DNA from: Paraburkholderia dilworthii
GTDB taxonomy: Bacteria > Pseudomonadota > Gammaproteobacteria > Burkholderiales > Burkholderiaceae
Direction: 5' to 3'
Assembly (NCBI RefSeq): GCF_000472525.1
Contig: NZ_AWZT01000001.1
Span: 1-64,000 of the forward strand
DNA: 64,000 nucleotides
A program made the position numbers and the translations under genes. The notes under the pieces are model-generated. The model did not search any database. It saw nothing but the letters and a program-made list of their open reading frames with translations, and had not been told where the DNA came from. Shown here in pieces: positions 46,063 through 55,455 of this stretch; the stretch's first letter is position 1, and each line of letters starts with the position of its first letter.

Positions 46063-46989
46063 CTATTGCGATGCGTGCTCATCAACGGTCGTGCCGCGCG
46101 AAAACTGCTCGGCTTCCGCGAGTATCCATTGCCTGAAGTCGAGTAGTTCCTGCCGGCGTTGGGCGTTCTCCGCGCCGACGAGCCAGTAGGCGGTGGCCGA
46201 AGCGATCGTGCTGGAACCCGCTTCGACGAGCGCGCCGCTCGCGAGGTCGCGATCCACCAACGGCCTGCGGCCGAGCGCAACGCCGAGGCCCATGCTTGCG
46301 GCTTCGAACGCGAGTTGGATCGTGTCGACGCGCAAGCCGTCGCCGGGATCGACTCCTTCCGTACCGGTAGCATCGAGCCACGCCTGCCAGTCTTCGCTCG
46401 CGGCATTCACGTGGATCAACGTGGCCTTGCGCAATAACGGCATGCCGTGCACGTCACGCAGGGACGCGAGGTAGGCGGGGCTGCATACAGGGACGAGCTG
46501 TTCCCCAAAGAGCCGCGTCCACGCAGTTCCCGCAACGGGCGCACGGCTCATGCGCACGGCGAAATCGAACCCGTCCACCGGAAAACCGACCTGGCGACGC
46601 GACGTGTCGACGGTCACATTCACATTGGGCCAACGCGCCCTGAAGTTCTGCAAGCGTGGCAGCAGCCAGCGCGACGCAAACGTTGGGGCGCAACTCAAGG
46701 TTATGGGGCGGTTCGCGCGATGGTTCGGCAGACGCTGCGTGCCGATTGCGATCAGCGAAAATGCCTCTGAAACATATGCCAGATAATCCGCGCCGCTGGC
46801 CGTCAACGAAATGCCGCGCGGTTCGCGCACGAACAGTTCAACGCCGAGCGCCTCTTCGAGACCGACGATACCGTGACTGACCGCACTTGGCGTCACATTC
46901 AGTTCGGCGGCGGCGAGTTTGAAACTTTGATGCCTGCCGGCCGCTTCGAAAAAGCGAAGCGCAGGCAAGGGCGGGAGACGTAGCGGCAT
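46063..46989 (-). CDS. LysR-type regulator, GcvA-like
   Basis: A 308-residue regulator of the GcvA type: LPPLPALRFFEAAGRHQSFK, NVTPSAVSHGIVGLEEALG, VELFVREPRGISLT, with the effector domain from ITLSCAPTFASRWLLPRL. The start at 46989 gives this usual N-terminus; 21 further codons upstream look unlikely. It is divergent from the DUF899 gene and upstream of the MFS gene on the same strand, and may regulate either. Confidence 0.9.
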   Translation of the reverse strand: MPLRLPPLPALRFFEAAGRHQSFKLAAAELNVTPSAVSHGIVGLEEALGVELFVREPRGISLTASGADYLAYVSEAFSLIAIGTQRLPNHRANRPITLSCAPTFASRWLLPRLQNFRARWPNVNVTVDTSRRQVGFPVDGFDFAVRMSRAPVAGTAWTRLFGEQLVPVCSPAYLASLRDVHGMPLLRKATLIHVNAASEDWQAWLDATGTEGVDPGDGLRVDTIQLAFEAASMGLGVALGRRPLVDRDLASGALVEAGSSTIASATAYWLVGAENAQRRQELLDFRQWILAEAEQFSRGTTVDEHASQ

Positions 46990-47239
46990 GTTGCATTCCC
47001 TATGACGGCGCGGCGCCCGCGAGGCCGCGTGCGCGCTGTTTCGCGACAGCATACCTCGATGTGCGGATCGTTTCGCGACCGCGTTTCGTTGCAGTGCGCA
47101 AACGCGTCGACGAACGTCATTTGGAAAATCTTCGCGCGTGCTGTCGATTCACCGCGGCTTCGATCGTCGTGTCGATATGCGCGGCGATGCGCAGGCCGCA
47201 CGCCGCGCATTTGCCCATTCCTCCACAGGGAGATTGCAG

Positions 47240-47968
47240 ATGACTGAACTGAACGAAGCCGCGCCGACCCTCAAGCCGGCCCGCGAACTAGCCGACTCGC
47301 CGCGCCGCTTTCCCGGCGAAAGCGCTGAATATCGCCGCGCGCGCAACGAGTTGCTCGCTGAAGAAATAGACTTGCGCCGCCATATCGAACGCGTTGCCGC
47401 GCAGCGCCGCGCGTTGCCGCCAGGCGGCGCCGTACCGGAGGACTATCGTTTCGAAGGTGAGGGCGGCCCCGTTACGCTGTCCGAAATGTTCGGCACGCAC
47501 GATACGCTCGTCACGTATAACTGGATGTTCGGTCCGGCTCGCGAGCGGCCTTGCCCGATGTGCACGTCGCTGTTGAGCGCCTACGACGGCGAAATGCCCG
47601 ACATTCTGCAGCGCGTCGCGTTCGCGGTGATCGGCCGCTCGCCTATAGAGAAGCTTGTCGCCTTCGGGAGAGAGCGGGGCTGGCGCCATTTGCGGTTGTA
47701 TTCGTCGGCGGGCAATACGTTTAATCGCGATTATGCGGGAGAAGATCCGAATGGCGACGACGTTCCCGCGTTCAACGTCTTCATGCGATCCGGCAATACG
47801 ATACGGCACTTCTGGGCCGAGGAGATGGGTCCGTGGACCGCCGACCCCGGGCAGGATCCGCGCGGCGCGCCCGACGTGATGCCTCTGTGGACCCTGCTCG
47901 ACATGACGCCCGGCGGTCGTGGCCGTGACTGGTATCCGAAGTTGGAGTACAACGCAGCGCCGCGTTAG
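47240..47968 (+). CDS. DUF899 family thioredoxin-like protein
   Basis: A 242-residue protein of the DUF899 group, which has a thioredoxin-like fold. Visible are YRRARNELLAEEIDLRRHIERVA, YNWMFGPARERPCPMCTSLL with a CxxC, NVFMRSGNTIRHFWAEEM and LWTLLDMTPGGRG near the end. The role is unknown; a redox function is suggested by the fold and CPMC. GGGAG lies before the ATG at 47240. It is divergent from the GcvA-like regulator. Confidence 0.88.
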   Translation: MTELNEAAPTLKPARELADSPRRFPGESAEYRRARNELLAEEIDLRRHIERVAAQRRALPPGGAVPEDYRFEGEGGPVTLSEMFGTHDTLVTYNWMFGPARERPCPMCTSLLSAYDGEMPDILQRVAFAVIGRSPIEKLVAFGRERGWRHLRLYSSAGNTFNRDYAGEDPNGDDVPAFNVFMRSGNTIRHFWAEEMGPWTADPGQDPRGAPDVMPLWTLLDMTPGGRGRDWYPKLEYNAAPR

Positions 47969-47993
47969 CGCTGTTTTGCGGCGGTTGCGATGA

Positions 47994-49964
47994 CTAAGTC
48001 GCGTCTGCTATGCGGCTTTGCTCGAGCGCTGCCTGCAAATAGCCCGGGACGGCGCCCGAACGCATGGGCCGGCTGAACAGATAGCCTTGCACCGCGCGGC
48101 CGCCTAATGCCTTAACTACTTCCGCCTGCGACGATGTTTCGAGTCCTTCAACCACGCATTCGAGCCCGAGGTTCTTGCACAGGTCGAGTACCGATTTGAC
48201 AATCTTCTTCGATGCACTGTTCGAATCGACGTCGGTCATGAAACTGCGGTCGATCTTGATCGAATCGAATGGAAGACGGTGCACGTAACTCAGGCTCGAA
48301 TAGCCGGTGCCAAAGTCGTCGAGAGAAACGCGGCAACCGGCATGCTTGATCATCGTGAGGGCCGAGCGCGCCTGTTCGAAATCGCGTGTGAGCGCGGTCT
48401 CGGTGATCTCAAACGACACGCGGTGCGGCGGCACGCCGCTTGCCGCGACGATCTCGATCAGGCGGCGTGCGCGTGCCGACGTCGAAATGTCGATTGCAGA
48501 AAGATTGAACGACAGATAGAGCTCGCCCGGCCAGTGCGGCACTTCGGCGAGCGCTTTATGTAAAAGCACTTCAGTAATGCGCAGAATGATCTCGGTTCGT
48601 TCCGCGATCCGGATGAACTCTTCCGGCTTGACGGCGCCGAGCCTCGGGTTATGCCATCGCCCAAGTGCTTCCAGCCCGATCGTCCGGTTGGTGACGACAT
48701 CGGAAATCGGCTGAAACTCCAGAAAGAGTTCCGACTCCAGTTCGGCGTGACGCAACTCCTGCGTGACGAGGCTCGAGCGTCGAATGCGCGTTTCATGCTC
48801 GGTCGAGAAGATCACTGCCGTACCGCGCCGGCTTTCCTTGCCGACGTACAGCGCCGCATCCGCGCGTTCGAACACTTGTGTAACGGTCTGGCCTGCATCC
48901 GGAAAGGCGGCCCAGCCGATCGTGCCCGACAGTTCGGCGATATTGCCCGCGACGCGATACGGCTGACTGAGCGCGTCACAAATGCGCTGGCCCAATTCGA
49001 ACAGCGTCTCTTTCGACTGCGTGTGTTGGGCGAGCACGCCGAATTCGTCGCCGCCAAGCCGCGCGAAGAATACACCGGGCTCAGCCAGCGCGAGCAGTCG
49101 CAAGCCGACTTCCTGGAGCACGAGGTCGCCGCTTGCGTGGCCGTAGATATCGTTGACCTGCTTGAAGCCGTCGAGATCGATGAGCCCGACGTTGAAGCCG
49201 CCGCCAGTGGCAAGCGCCTGTTCGGATAGCGCCCGCAGCGACGCGAAGAAGCTGCGGCGGTTGGGTAGGTCGGTCAGGCTGTCGATGCTCGCAAGGCGAA
49301 AGTTCTCGTCGCTGAGCCTTTGGGTTTTCTCCTGACTCGCTTGCAATTCGCGTTGCGCATGCACGGCGCCAGAGAAGGTCCGGTAATACAGTTCGATGAT
49401 GAAAGCGAGCGCGAGCCCGACGAGCGACATGTCGATCGCCATCGCAATGAAGACCGGCGAGCCCGTGAAGACGAGGAACGTCGCAAAGCTTAGGATCACT
49501 ATGGACAGAAGCAGCAATGCGGCCGCGCGCAAGTGCATCAGGCAGAATACGCAACCCACTACGGTGGTCGCCATGTAGAACGCGACCTGCACCTGCTGGT
49601 ACGCGGTGCCGTACGGCAGCAGCATCAGCGACCAGGCGGTGAACGCAATGCCGAAAGTGCCGGCGAGCCAGATAAGCTTGCGTGCCTCGGACACGGCCTT
49701 CTCGGGCGTGGGCACACGGTGCCGGGCCCGCCACCACCGTATGCATCGAACGACGCACAACGTGCACAGCGCGCCCGGCGCGTAGACCGACAGCCACGCC
49801 GGCGCGCTATGCAAATGCGTGACGGTGACGGCTAACGTGTTGACGAACAGGATGAAGTAAAGAAGCGGAATCTGGCGGCCGACCGCCTGGAGCTGCGAAC
49901 GCACGAGATCGGGGTCTTCTTGCGCCCCGGACAACGCTTGCCTCAATCTGGCTATTCCAACCAT
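47994..49964 (-). CDS. membrane GGDEF-EAL c-di-GMP protein
   Basis: A 656-residue inner-membrane signalling protein. Residues about 30-195 hold six hydrophobic segments (a sensory membrane domain). Then come a GGDEF domain (DSLTDLPNRRSF, ARLGGDEFGVLA) and an EAL domain. The GGDEF motif is intact, but the Arg-x-x-Asp inhibitory site five residues before it is missing (LALAEPGVF). The EAL domain has the catalytic residues: LEALGRW, FNLS, FEITET, DDFGTGYSS, IKIDRSF, VEGLET and QGYLF. So it probably hydrolyses c-di-GMP and may also make it. It converges with the DUF899 gene. Confidence 0.93.
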   Translation of the reverse strand: MVGIARLRQALSGAQEDPDLVRSQLQAVGRQIPLLYFILFVNTLAVTVTHLHSAPAWLSVYAPGALCTLCVVRCIRWWRARHRVPTPEKAVSEARKLIWLAGTFGIAFTAWSLMLLPYGTAYQQVQVAFYMATTVVGCVFCLMHLRAAALLLLSIVILSFATFLVFTGSPVFIAMAIDMSLVGLALAFIIELYYRTFSGAVHAQRELQASQEKTQRLSDENFRLASIDSLTDLPNRRSFFASLRALSEQALATGGGFNVGLIDLDGFKQVNDIYGHASGDLVLQEVGLRLLALAEPGVFFARLGGDEFGVLAQHTQSKETLFELGQRICDALSQPYRVAGNIAELSGTIGWAAFPDAGQTVTQVFERADAALYVGKESRRGTAVIFSTEHETRIRRSSLVTQELRHAELESELFLEFQPISDVVTNRTIGLEALGRWHNPRLGAVKPEEFIRIAERTEIILRITEVLLHKALAEVPHWPGELYLSFNLSAIDISTSARARRLIEIVAASGVPPHRVSFEITETALTRDFEQARSALTMIKHAGCRVSLDDFGTGYSSLSYVHRLPFDSIKIDRSFMTDVDSNSASKKIVKSVLDLCKNLGLECVVEGLETSSQAEVVKALGGRAVQGYLFSRPMRSGAVPGYLQAALEQSRIADAT

Positions 49965-50145
49965 TCCTGTCCCTTAACGTTTGCGCCGCATGCGCAGCCT
50001 GGTATATCGGCAGATGCCGATCGGACCTTGAGTGCGTTAATGCGCCGTTCAGCATCGCCTGTAAAGCGGTAAGTACGACCTACGGGACTGCGGCGACAAT
50101 GCGCTTGCGGGTCTTTACGGGTAAGTTTGACCTTGGTACGGCCGT

Positions 50146-50529
50146 TCAAAGCCTGGGACACGACAGCACGCGCAAAGGGCCCAGCATCGTACCCGGCTCC
50201 CCATGCGTGGCCGGACTGCCCTGCGGCACCGTGGAGACGAGGCGCACTGCATTGTCGCCGGCATTTGCCAGAACATATTTTTCGGCGCTGTTTTCCGGCT
50301 GCCAGTAAGCGCGAAACACGTCGTTTTCGCCGAACACGAGTAGCTTGCCGTGCACCGTTTTTGCTCCGCTAATGAGGTCGACGGGCTCGCCGTCGCGAAC
50401 CTGAAACGCTTGGGGTGTGGCCGAATTCGTCCCGCCCGCGAGCATCGCGCAAGCATTTTCATCGGCTAAGGCAGTCGTGCACGAGAGCGCGCCGAGCAGC
50501 GCAGATGTTGCTATATGGCGAAAAATCAT
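50146..50529 (-). CDS. small exported hypothetical protein
   Basis: A 127-residue protein with a Sec signal peptide (MIFRHIATSALLGALSCTTALA/DENACAM) and a small beta-rich mature domain with two Cys (NACAML near the start and LSCPRL at the end) that could form a disulfide. No family recognised. The start at 50529 has GGGAG upstream; the frame is open for 44 more codons but those do not look like coding sequence. Confidence 0.65.
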   Translation of the reverse strand: MIFRHIATSALLGALSCTTALADENACAMLAGGTNSATPQAFQVRDGEPVDLISGAKTVHGKLLVFGENDVFRAYWQPENSAEKYVLANAGDNAVRLVSTVPQGSPATHGEPGTMLGPLRVLSCPRL

Positions 50530-50878
50530 CTTTTTCTTTCTCCCGATTGTTGGCTCAGATGGCGCGACATTGGGCGAATGCGCGTAGTCGTCCCAACACC
50601 GTGACATAGTAAAAATTTGTCCGCGAGCCTTTCGGTCTGCGCTAAAGCACTGAAATTGCAACGGATTGTGATACGCGGCCCGCGCCGGTCAAGCGGGAGA
50701 AACACGTAAGCGCGCGTTTCTTATGGCACTTTGCCGACGAAAATCGTCAAATCGGCTGTGGGCGGGTGATACAAGGCTTACACGCAGCGTTTGCGCGAAA
50801 GCGCGCCTATGCGTTAGTGTGTCGGTCCCGGCGCGACAGATGTAGCGCCGGTTCCATGATTACCATACGGGAAGTGCT
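50530..50878. other. Intergenic stretch before the HU gene
   Basis: About 350 bases with no supported gene; it holds the promoters of the exported protein (minus) and HU (plus). A small GC-rich hairpin (GCGCG-AAA-GCGCGC-like) is seen near 50793-50806. Confidence 0.4.
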
Positions 50879-51157
50879 ATGAACAAACAGGAACTGATTG
50901 ATGCAGTCGCCGCAGCAACGGGCGAAAGCAAAGCGGCCACTGGCCAAACCATCGACGCTATCGTTGAAGCGGTGACTAAAGCCGTTGTTGGTGGCGATAC
51001 GGTGCAACTGGTCGGTTTCGGTTCTTTCTCGACAGGCGCGCGCGCAGCACGCGTGGGCCGCAATCCGTCGACGGGCGCCGAGATCCAGATCGCCGCAGCC
51101 AAGACGGTGAAGTTCACCGCAGGCAAGGCGTTCAAGGAAGCCGTCAACGCGTCGTAA
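50879..51157 (+). CDS. hupB: HU-family DNA-binding protein
   Basis: A 92-residue HU-type histone-like protein. It opens [20 protein letters not shown] and carries the DNA-binding arm pattern [21 protein letters not shown] and [23 protein letters not shown] dimers bend and compact DNA. Burkholderiaceae carry several copies; this is of the HU-beta type, and the main genomic copy near lon may be another. GGGAAG precedes the ATG. Confidence 0.93.
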   Translation: MNKQELIDAVAAATGESKAATGQTIDAIVEAVTKAVVGGDTVQLVGFGSFSTGARAARVGRNPSTGAEIQIAAAKTVKFTAGKAFKEAVNAS

Positions 51158-51334
51158 TGCAACGCGCTCCACGCCGGAGCATCCGCAATGCGCTGTGATA
51201 GCGCGGCGCGAGCGATGCCTCGGGTGTGAAGAATCACGCGCTGCCCAGCCCCGGTAAGATGGACCCATCGGGGGAAGGGGCGGCGCGTGTGCCGGCTTTC
51301 TGCGGTTGGCTTCGCATTGAGGCCGCGTACCCGA

Positions 51335-52453
51335 TCAGCCCGCGCGGCGTTTACGGGTCGCTTCAGCGAGTGTTTCGAGCACCGGTTCGGTTTGCGCCCA
51401 GCTTACGCAGGCATCCGTAATCGACACGCCATAACGCAGCGGCTCTCCGGCCTTCAGATCCTGACGGCCTTCTTCAAGATGACTTTCAAGCATCACGCCG
51501 ATAATGCGACGCTCGTGCGCGCAAAGTTGTTGCGCCAGATCCTGCACTACATCGAGTTGACGCAAATGCGATTTGCCCGAATTCGCGTGCGAGCAGTCGA
51601 TCATCACCTGTTCGCGCAAGCCTGCTGATCTAAGCGCTGCACAGGTCGCGGCCACCGACGCGCTGTCGTAGTTCGGTCCCTTCTTGCCGCCGCGAAGAAT
51701 TACGTGGGCGTCGTCGTTGCCGCGCGTTTCGAAGATCGCGGCCATGCCCATTTTCGTCATGCCCATGAACGCGTGGCTCGCGCGCGAGGCCACGATCGCG
51801 TCCGCTGCGATTTGCACGCCGCCGTCGGTGCCGTTCTTGAAACCGATCGGGCAACTGAGGCCAGAAGCCAGTTGCCGATGACTCTGGCTTTCCGTTGTGC
51901 GCGCACCAATTGCGCCCCACGCGATCAGATCGGCGATGTACTGCGGACTGAGCAGATCGAGGAATTCGGTGGCGGTGGGCAAGCCCAGGCCGTTGATGTC
52001 GAGCAGCAATTGCCGTGCGAGACGCAGTCCTTCGTTGATGCGGAAACTGCCGTCCAGACGCGGATCGTTGATATAGCCTTTCCAGCCTACTGTGGTGCGC
52101 GGCTTTTCGAAGTACACGCGCATGATGATCAGCAGGTCGTCTTTATACGCACTGGCGGCGGCTTTCAGCTTATGTGCGTATTCGATCGCCTGGTCGTGGT
52201 CATGAATCGAGCAGGGCCCGACGATCATCACGAGGCGGTCGTCGCGCCCGTGCAGAACATCGGCGATCTCCACGCGTGTCTTTTCCACCAGCGATTGCAC
52301 CGCGACCGGCACGGGCAATTCATCCTGCAATAGAGCAGGGGAAATCAGCGGGCGGACCGCGCCGATGCGAACGTCGTCGATGCGCGTAGTGTCCTGCGTG
52401 GCGTCGGCCGAGCCGACTTCCTGGTCGTGCAGAGGATTGTCGATGGCGCTCAA
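51335..52453 (-). CDS. aroG: 3-deoxy-7-phosphoheptulonate (DAHP) synthase, class I
   Basis: A 372-residue DAHP synthase, the first enzyme of the shikimate pathway (PEP plus erythrose 4-phosphate). Hallmarks: VMIVGPCSIHDHDQAIEYA, RVYFEKPRTTVGWKG, GARTTESQSHRQLASG, GFKNGTDG and the metal/substrate segment IDCSHANSGK. There is no ATG in a sensible place; a TTG at 52453 with GGGAG seven bases upstream gives the usual N-terminus (residues after it SAIDNPLHD). Upstream in the same frame lies an unrelated DUF72 remnant. Which amino acid inhibits it cannot be judged. Confidence 0.93.
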   Translation of the reverse strand: MSAIDNPLHDQEVGSADATQDTTRIDDVRIGAVRPLISPALLQDELPVPVAVQSLVEKTRVEIADVLHGRDDRLVMIVGPCSIHDHDQAIEYAHKLKAAASAYKDDLLIIMRVYFEKPRTTVGWKGYINDPRLDGSFRINEGLRLARQLLLDINGLGLPTATEFLDLLSPQYIADLIAWGAIGARTTESQSHRQLASGLSCPIGFKNGTDGGVQIAADAIVASRASHAFMGMTKMGMAAIFETRGNDDAHVILRGGKKGPNYDSASVAATCAALRSAGLREQVMIDCSHANSGKSHLRQLDVVQDLAQQLCAHERRIIGVMLESHLEEGRQDLKAGEPLRYGVSITDACVSWAQTEPVLETLAEATRKRRAG

Positions 52454-52570
52454 GGTATTCTCCCGGACTTTCGATGTGAGTGGGCCTCGCGGCCTTGAAT
52501 AGGGGTGTCTTTGCGTGTGATTCGCTGCCGGGATTATGACACTCGCATGCCGCCGCCGAAACGGCGCCGA

Positions 52571-52900
52571 TCGGAGCCGCTCGATGAGCACCATTGCAGC
52601 CGCCGGATTGCGTTCCTTGAAGCCGCTGATCACGTAGAAATAAACATCGCGTGCGGCTGCTTTCGCGGGCGGTTCTGCACACGTTTCCAGATCGCCGCGT
52701 GTAGTGCCCACAGACAGTTGAGACGCGCGTTCAGCCCATGCGTCGCGTGCTTTCGCCGAATAACCTTTGGCCTTTATCGGTCGTGGCCGATGATGCGCGC
52801 ATACCAAGGCTACGATCGGCGCGTCGGGCCAACTGCCGGCGGCTCGCGCATTGTGTCGATTGTGCCGGTGCCCGCGCAGTAGTAGCGCGTATTGCGTCAT
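52571..52900 (-). pseudogene. DUF72 protein remnant (C-terminal part) upstream of aroG
   Basis: The frame leading into aroG reads KGYSAKARDAWAERASQL, then ARDVYFYVISGFKERNPAA and MVLIERL. This matches the C-terminus of the intact DUF72 protein at 54107-54910 (GYSKKALDAWADRARQL, GRDVYLYVISGFKERNPTA, AIIERL). Before it, another frame gives YARIIGHDR, which corresponds to YARIMGTSE of the intact protein, so a frameshift is present, and N-terminal parts are missing. It is a decayed paralogue or partial duplicate. Confidence 0.8.
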
Positions 52901-53191
52901 GCCGCTTTCATCAGCCGGGCCGCTGCGCGATACCCGTATAGGAAGGAAGTCAGCAGGACGGTCTTCGCACTTCGTCGAAGAAACCCGCTTGCCGAACGGC
53001 GGTCCCAGTTAAAGCGGCGACCGCCAGACTGCGGTGTAGCATTCCACCATGCCCACCTTCTTGCCCGGCCCCGGCGCTGCGCAGATTCAACGCATACCGA
53101 CAAAGGTCGCAAGCGGGTATAGGGCAGGGACCCGCGCCAACGATACGCATGGTGGCGTCGGCCGTGACGACGGCATTGATGGGAATACATC

Positions 53192-53593
53192 ATGTCAACC
53201 GAGTGGAAGCGCCGCGCCAGGCTGTTCATCCAGCGTTTCTGGCAGCCGACCAGTGCCTGCATGACCTGCATGCCGGGTAGTTGGGGCAATGTCACAAGCC
53301 TTGCCCACTGGACGATTGCATTTCAAACAGGCCTCTTCACCGGACTCCTCGCCGTGCTTCTGACTTTCACGCCTGCGGCGAAACTTTACGCGCATCGATG
53401 GGGTAATGCGCTGGTCGTCGGCCTCCTGACAGCGTTGGGCGACGCCTACTCGCACGAGAGCCACTACCGCATCCCCTATGCCGAGCACATAGTGACGGGC
53501 GTTATTTCAGGTCTCCTGACGCTCGTTGCCTCATACCTCTTCGAAGATCGCGCGCGTCGCATTCGGCAAGCATGGACGCGTGTTTTCGGATAG
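53192..53593 (+). CDS. small inner-membrane hypothetical protein
   Basis: A 133-residue protein with three hydrophobic segments: about residues 36-62 (SLAHWTIAFQTGLFTGLLAV and on), 70-85 (GNALVVGLLTALGDA) and 100-118 (HIVTGVISGLLTLVASYLF). Both ends are basic. Two Cys pairs near residue 23 (ACMTCM) stand out. No family recognised. The ribosome-binding site is moderate (GGGAA). Confidence 0.6.
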   Translation: MSTEWKRRARLFIQRFWQPTSACMTCMPGSWGNVTSLAHWTIAFQTGLFTGLLAVLLTFTPAAKLYAHRWGNALVVGLLTALGDAYSHESHYRIPYAEHIVTGVISGLLTLVASYLFEDRARRIRQAWTRVFG

Positions 53594-53682
53594 TTACCCC
53601 TAGATTTCCTGAACCACCCCGATCGAAAGGAAAGAGGCTCGCCGGCTTCTGCCGGTCGTCCCTTGAACCGTCATTCTCACCT

Positions 53683-53965
53683 CTACAATCCGAACGCCGC
53701 CACGCGGCTGGTTGTGCCGACGTACACGTGACCATGCGCGATCATTGGCGTAATGAACTTGTTTCCCGCGCCGAAGGTGTGCGTCGCGCCAGACTGATTG
53801 CTGTTGTAGAGTTCCTGGCCGAGATCGCCGGCGTTAAAGGCATGCAAGGCGCCAACGGGGCCGTTCTCGGCGGCCCAAACGATCGCACTCGACGTGCCAT
53901 TTGCCGAAACGCTCGGCGTCGCGCCAGGGTAAGGGAAGGTGCCGGAACTGCGCAAGGTAGACGTT
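53683..53965 (-). pseudogene. C-terminal fragment of a PQQ-type beta-propeller protein
   Basis: About 90 residues read as the last blades of a quinoprotein-like propeller: GTFPYPGATPSVSANGTSSA, IVWAAENGPVGALHAFNAGD, GAGNKFITPMIAHGHVYVG, TTSRVAAFGL. A stop codon lies just upstream in frame and nothing upstream continues the propeller, so the body of the gene is lost. Confidence 0.6.
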
Positions 53966-54106
53966 CACGTTCACGAGCGTTAGCGCCTGCCGCTGGACGC
54001 ACAGATGAAGCCGATACACGCTGTGAATCAGCCCCGCCGCTCATCTTGCTGGACGCGCGCGATTGAACGCTCGACAGATGTTCGCGCATTGCTTAATTAC
54101 GGCCTG

Positions 54107-54910
54107 TCACAGCCGCTCGATAATGGCTCTTGCCGCGGTCGGATTGCGCTCCTTGAAGCCGCTAATTACATAGAGGTACACATCACGCCCGCTTTTTGCG
54201 GCGGTCGTGGCCTTGAATGGCCCGAGATCTTCAGGAATTGTGCCTGCGGCAAGCTGGCGTGCCCGATCCGCCCATGCATCGAGCGCCTTCTTCGAATAAC
54301 CTTGGGCTTCCTTTTCAGACGTGCCCATGATGCGGGCGTATACAAACGGTGCGGTGAGACTAGCGATCTGCGGATAATCGCTATCGCCGGCTAGAACAAT
54401 CGCCACGCCGTATTTGTTCGTCAGCGCGACAAAGGCTTCGTTGCGAAAACTCTCGTGCCGGACTTCGACCGCATGCCTCAACTTAAGTCCGTCCAGCTTC
54501 TTCGGCAGCAAAGCGAGAAACGCTTCGAAGTCCTCGGCGTCGAATTGCTTGGTCGTCGCGAACTGCCAGTTAATCGGACCGAGCTTGTCTTTCAGGTGCA
54601 CAAGGCCACTGTCGAAGAAGCGTTCGATACTGTCACCGGCTTCGGCCAATACCCGCCGGTTGGTTGCGTAGCGCGGCGCCTTGAGTGTAAATGCAAAATC
54701 GTCAGGCGTCTCGTCGTGCCACTTCATATAGCTTTCGGGCTTCTGCAAGCCGTAGAAGGTCCCATTAATTTCGATGGTCGAAAACTGGCGGCTCGCGTAT
54801 TCGAGCTCGTGTTTTTGCGTCAGATCCTGCGGATAAAACACTCCGCGCCATGGGGCATAGGTCCAGCCTCCAATGCCGACCCGGATTCGCGGTTTCGTGC
54901 GTGTTGCCAT
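54107..54910 (-). CDS. DUF72 family protein
   Basis: A 267-residue protein with the TIM-barrel-like DUF72 fold: IRVGIGGWTYAPWRGVFYP, FSTIEINGTFYGLQKPESYMKW, FTLKAPRYATNRRVLAE, AVEVRHESF and YVISGFKERNP. The biochemical role of the family is not established; some members are proposed to act on nucleic acids or to bind metal. The start at 54910 gives the usual N-terminus; the frame is open 33 codons more. A partial, broken second copy is found upstream of aroG at 52571-52900. Confidence 0.88.
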   Translation of the reverse strand: MATRTKPRIRVGIGGWTYAPWRGVFYPQDLTQKHELEYASRQFSTIEINGTFYGLQKPESYMKWHDETPDDFAFTLKAPRYATNRRVLAEAGDSIERFFDSGLVHLKDKLGPINWQFATTKQFDAEDFEAFLALLPKKLDGLKLRHAVEVRHESFRNEAFVALTNKYGVAIVLAGDSDYPQIASLTAPFVYARIMGTSEKEAQGYSKKALDAWADRARQLAAGTIPEDLGPFKATTAAKSGRDVYLYVISGFKERNPTAARAIIERL

Positions 54911-55455
54911 ATGCGGTTTTCCTCGTCGCTCCGGTTTGCCTAACGGCGCTCCGGTGCCGATACCAACGTTAGCAGTTATATCTTGCGTCCATACCGGGGT
55001 GACCTGCAAGTCGCTGTTACAGTTGCCGTGCCAATGGTAGCGGACGCGTTGTCATGTTACCGAAATCGGAGAACTCGTTAGCATAACTGCTCACTGCTCA
55101 CTGCTCACTGCTCACTGCTCACTGCTCACTGCTCACTGCTCACTGCTGACGCAGGCCAGACTTGTCTTTAGTCCTTCGGTGCACCGGTTCGCGACAAGCG
55201 CAGAACATTCCAGGTCATCGAACGCGCCGAAATGCAGAAAGACCAACCCCAATAGACAGTTGACAATCGAAACCCGTCGGGCAAACGAAACAATCCTTCC
55301 CGTCGCGACCATCTGTGTCCTCATGCGTGCGGACGCCAACGGCACCGCCATCGCTTTATGCCTGCCAGGAATGACTGTTATCGACGGCGCCTGCCTTCTT
55401 CGAGCGGGCGCCGACCTTCATCATTTGCTCACCGTCAACCAACAGGAGCAAAGCG
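54911..55455. other. Intergenic stretch holding a tandem repeat
   Basis: About 545 bases between divergent genes (DUF72 on minus, AhpD-like on plus). The only notable element is the 7-base tandem repeat at 55086-55147. No gene is supported. Confidence 0.4.
55086..55147. repeat. 7-base tandem repeat, 8.9 copies
   Basis: The unit ACTGCTC is repeated eight times without error plus six more bases. A 7-base unit is not a multiple of three and can slip in replication. It lies 176 bases upstream of the DUF72 start and about 310 upstream of the AhpD-like start, so copy number could affect promoter spacing, or be neutral. Confidence 0.95.

Noticed and set aside
55086..55147. CRISPR-like array
   Set aside because: The unit is only seven bases with no spacers and there are no cas genes; it is a simple tandem repeat.
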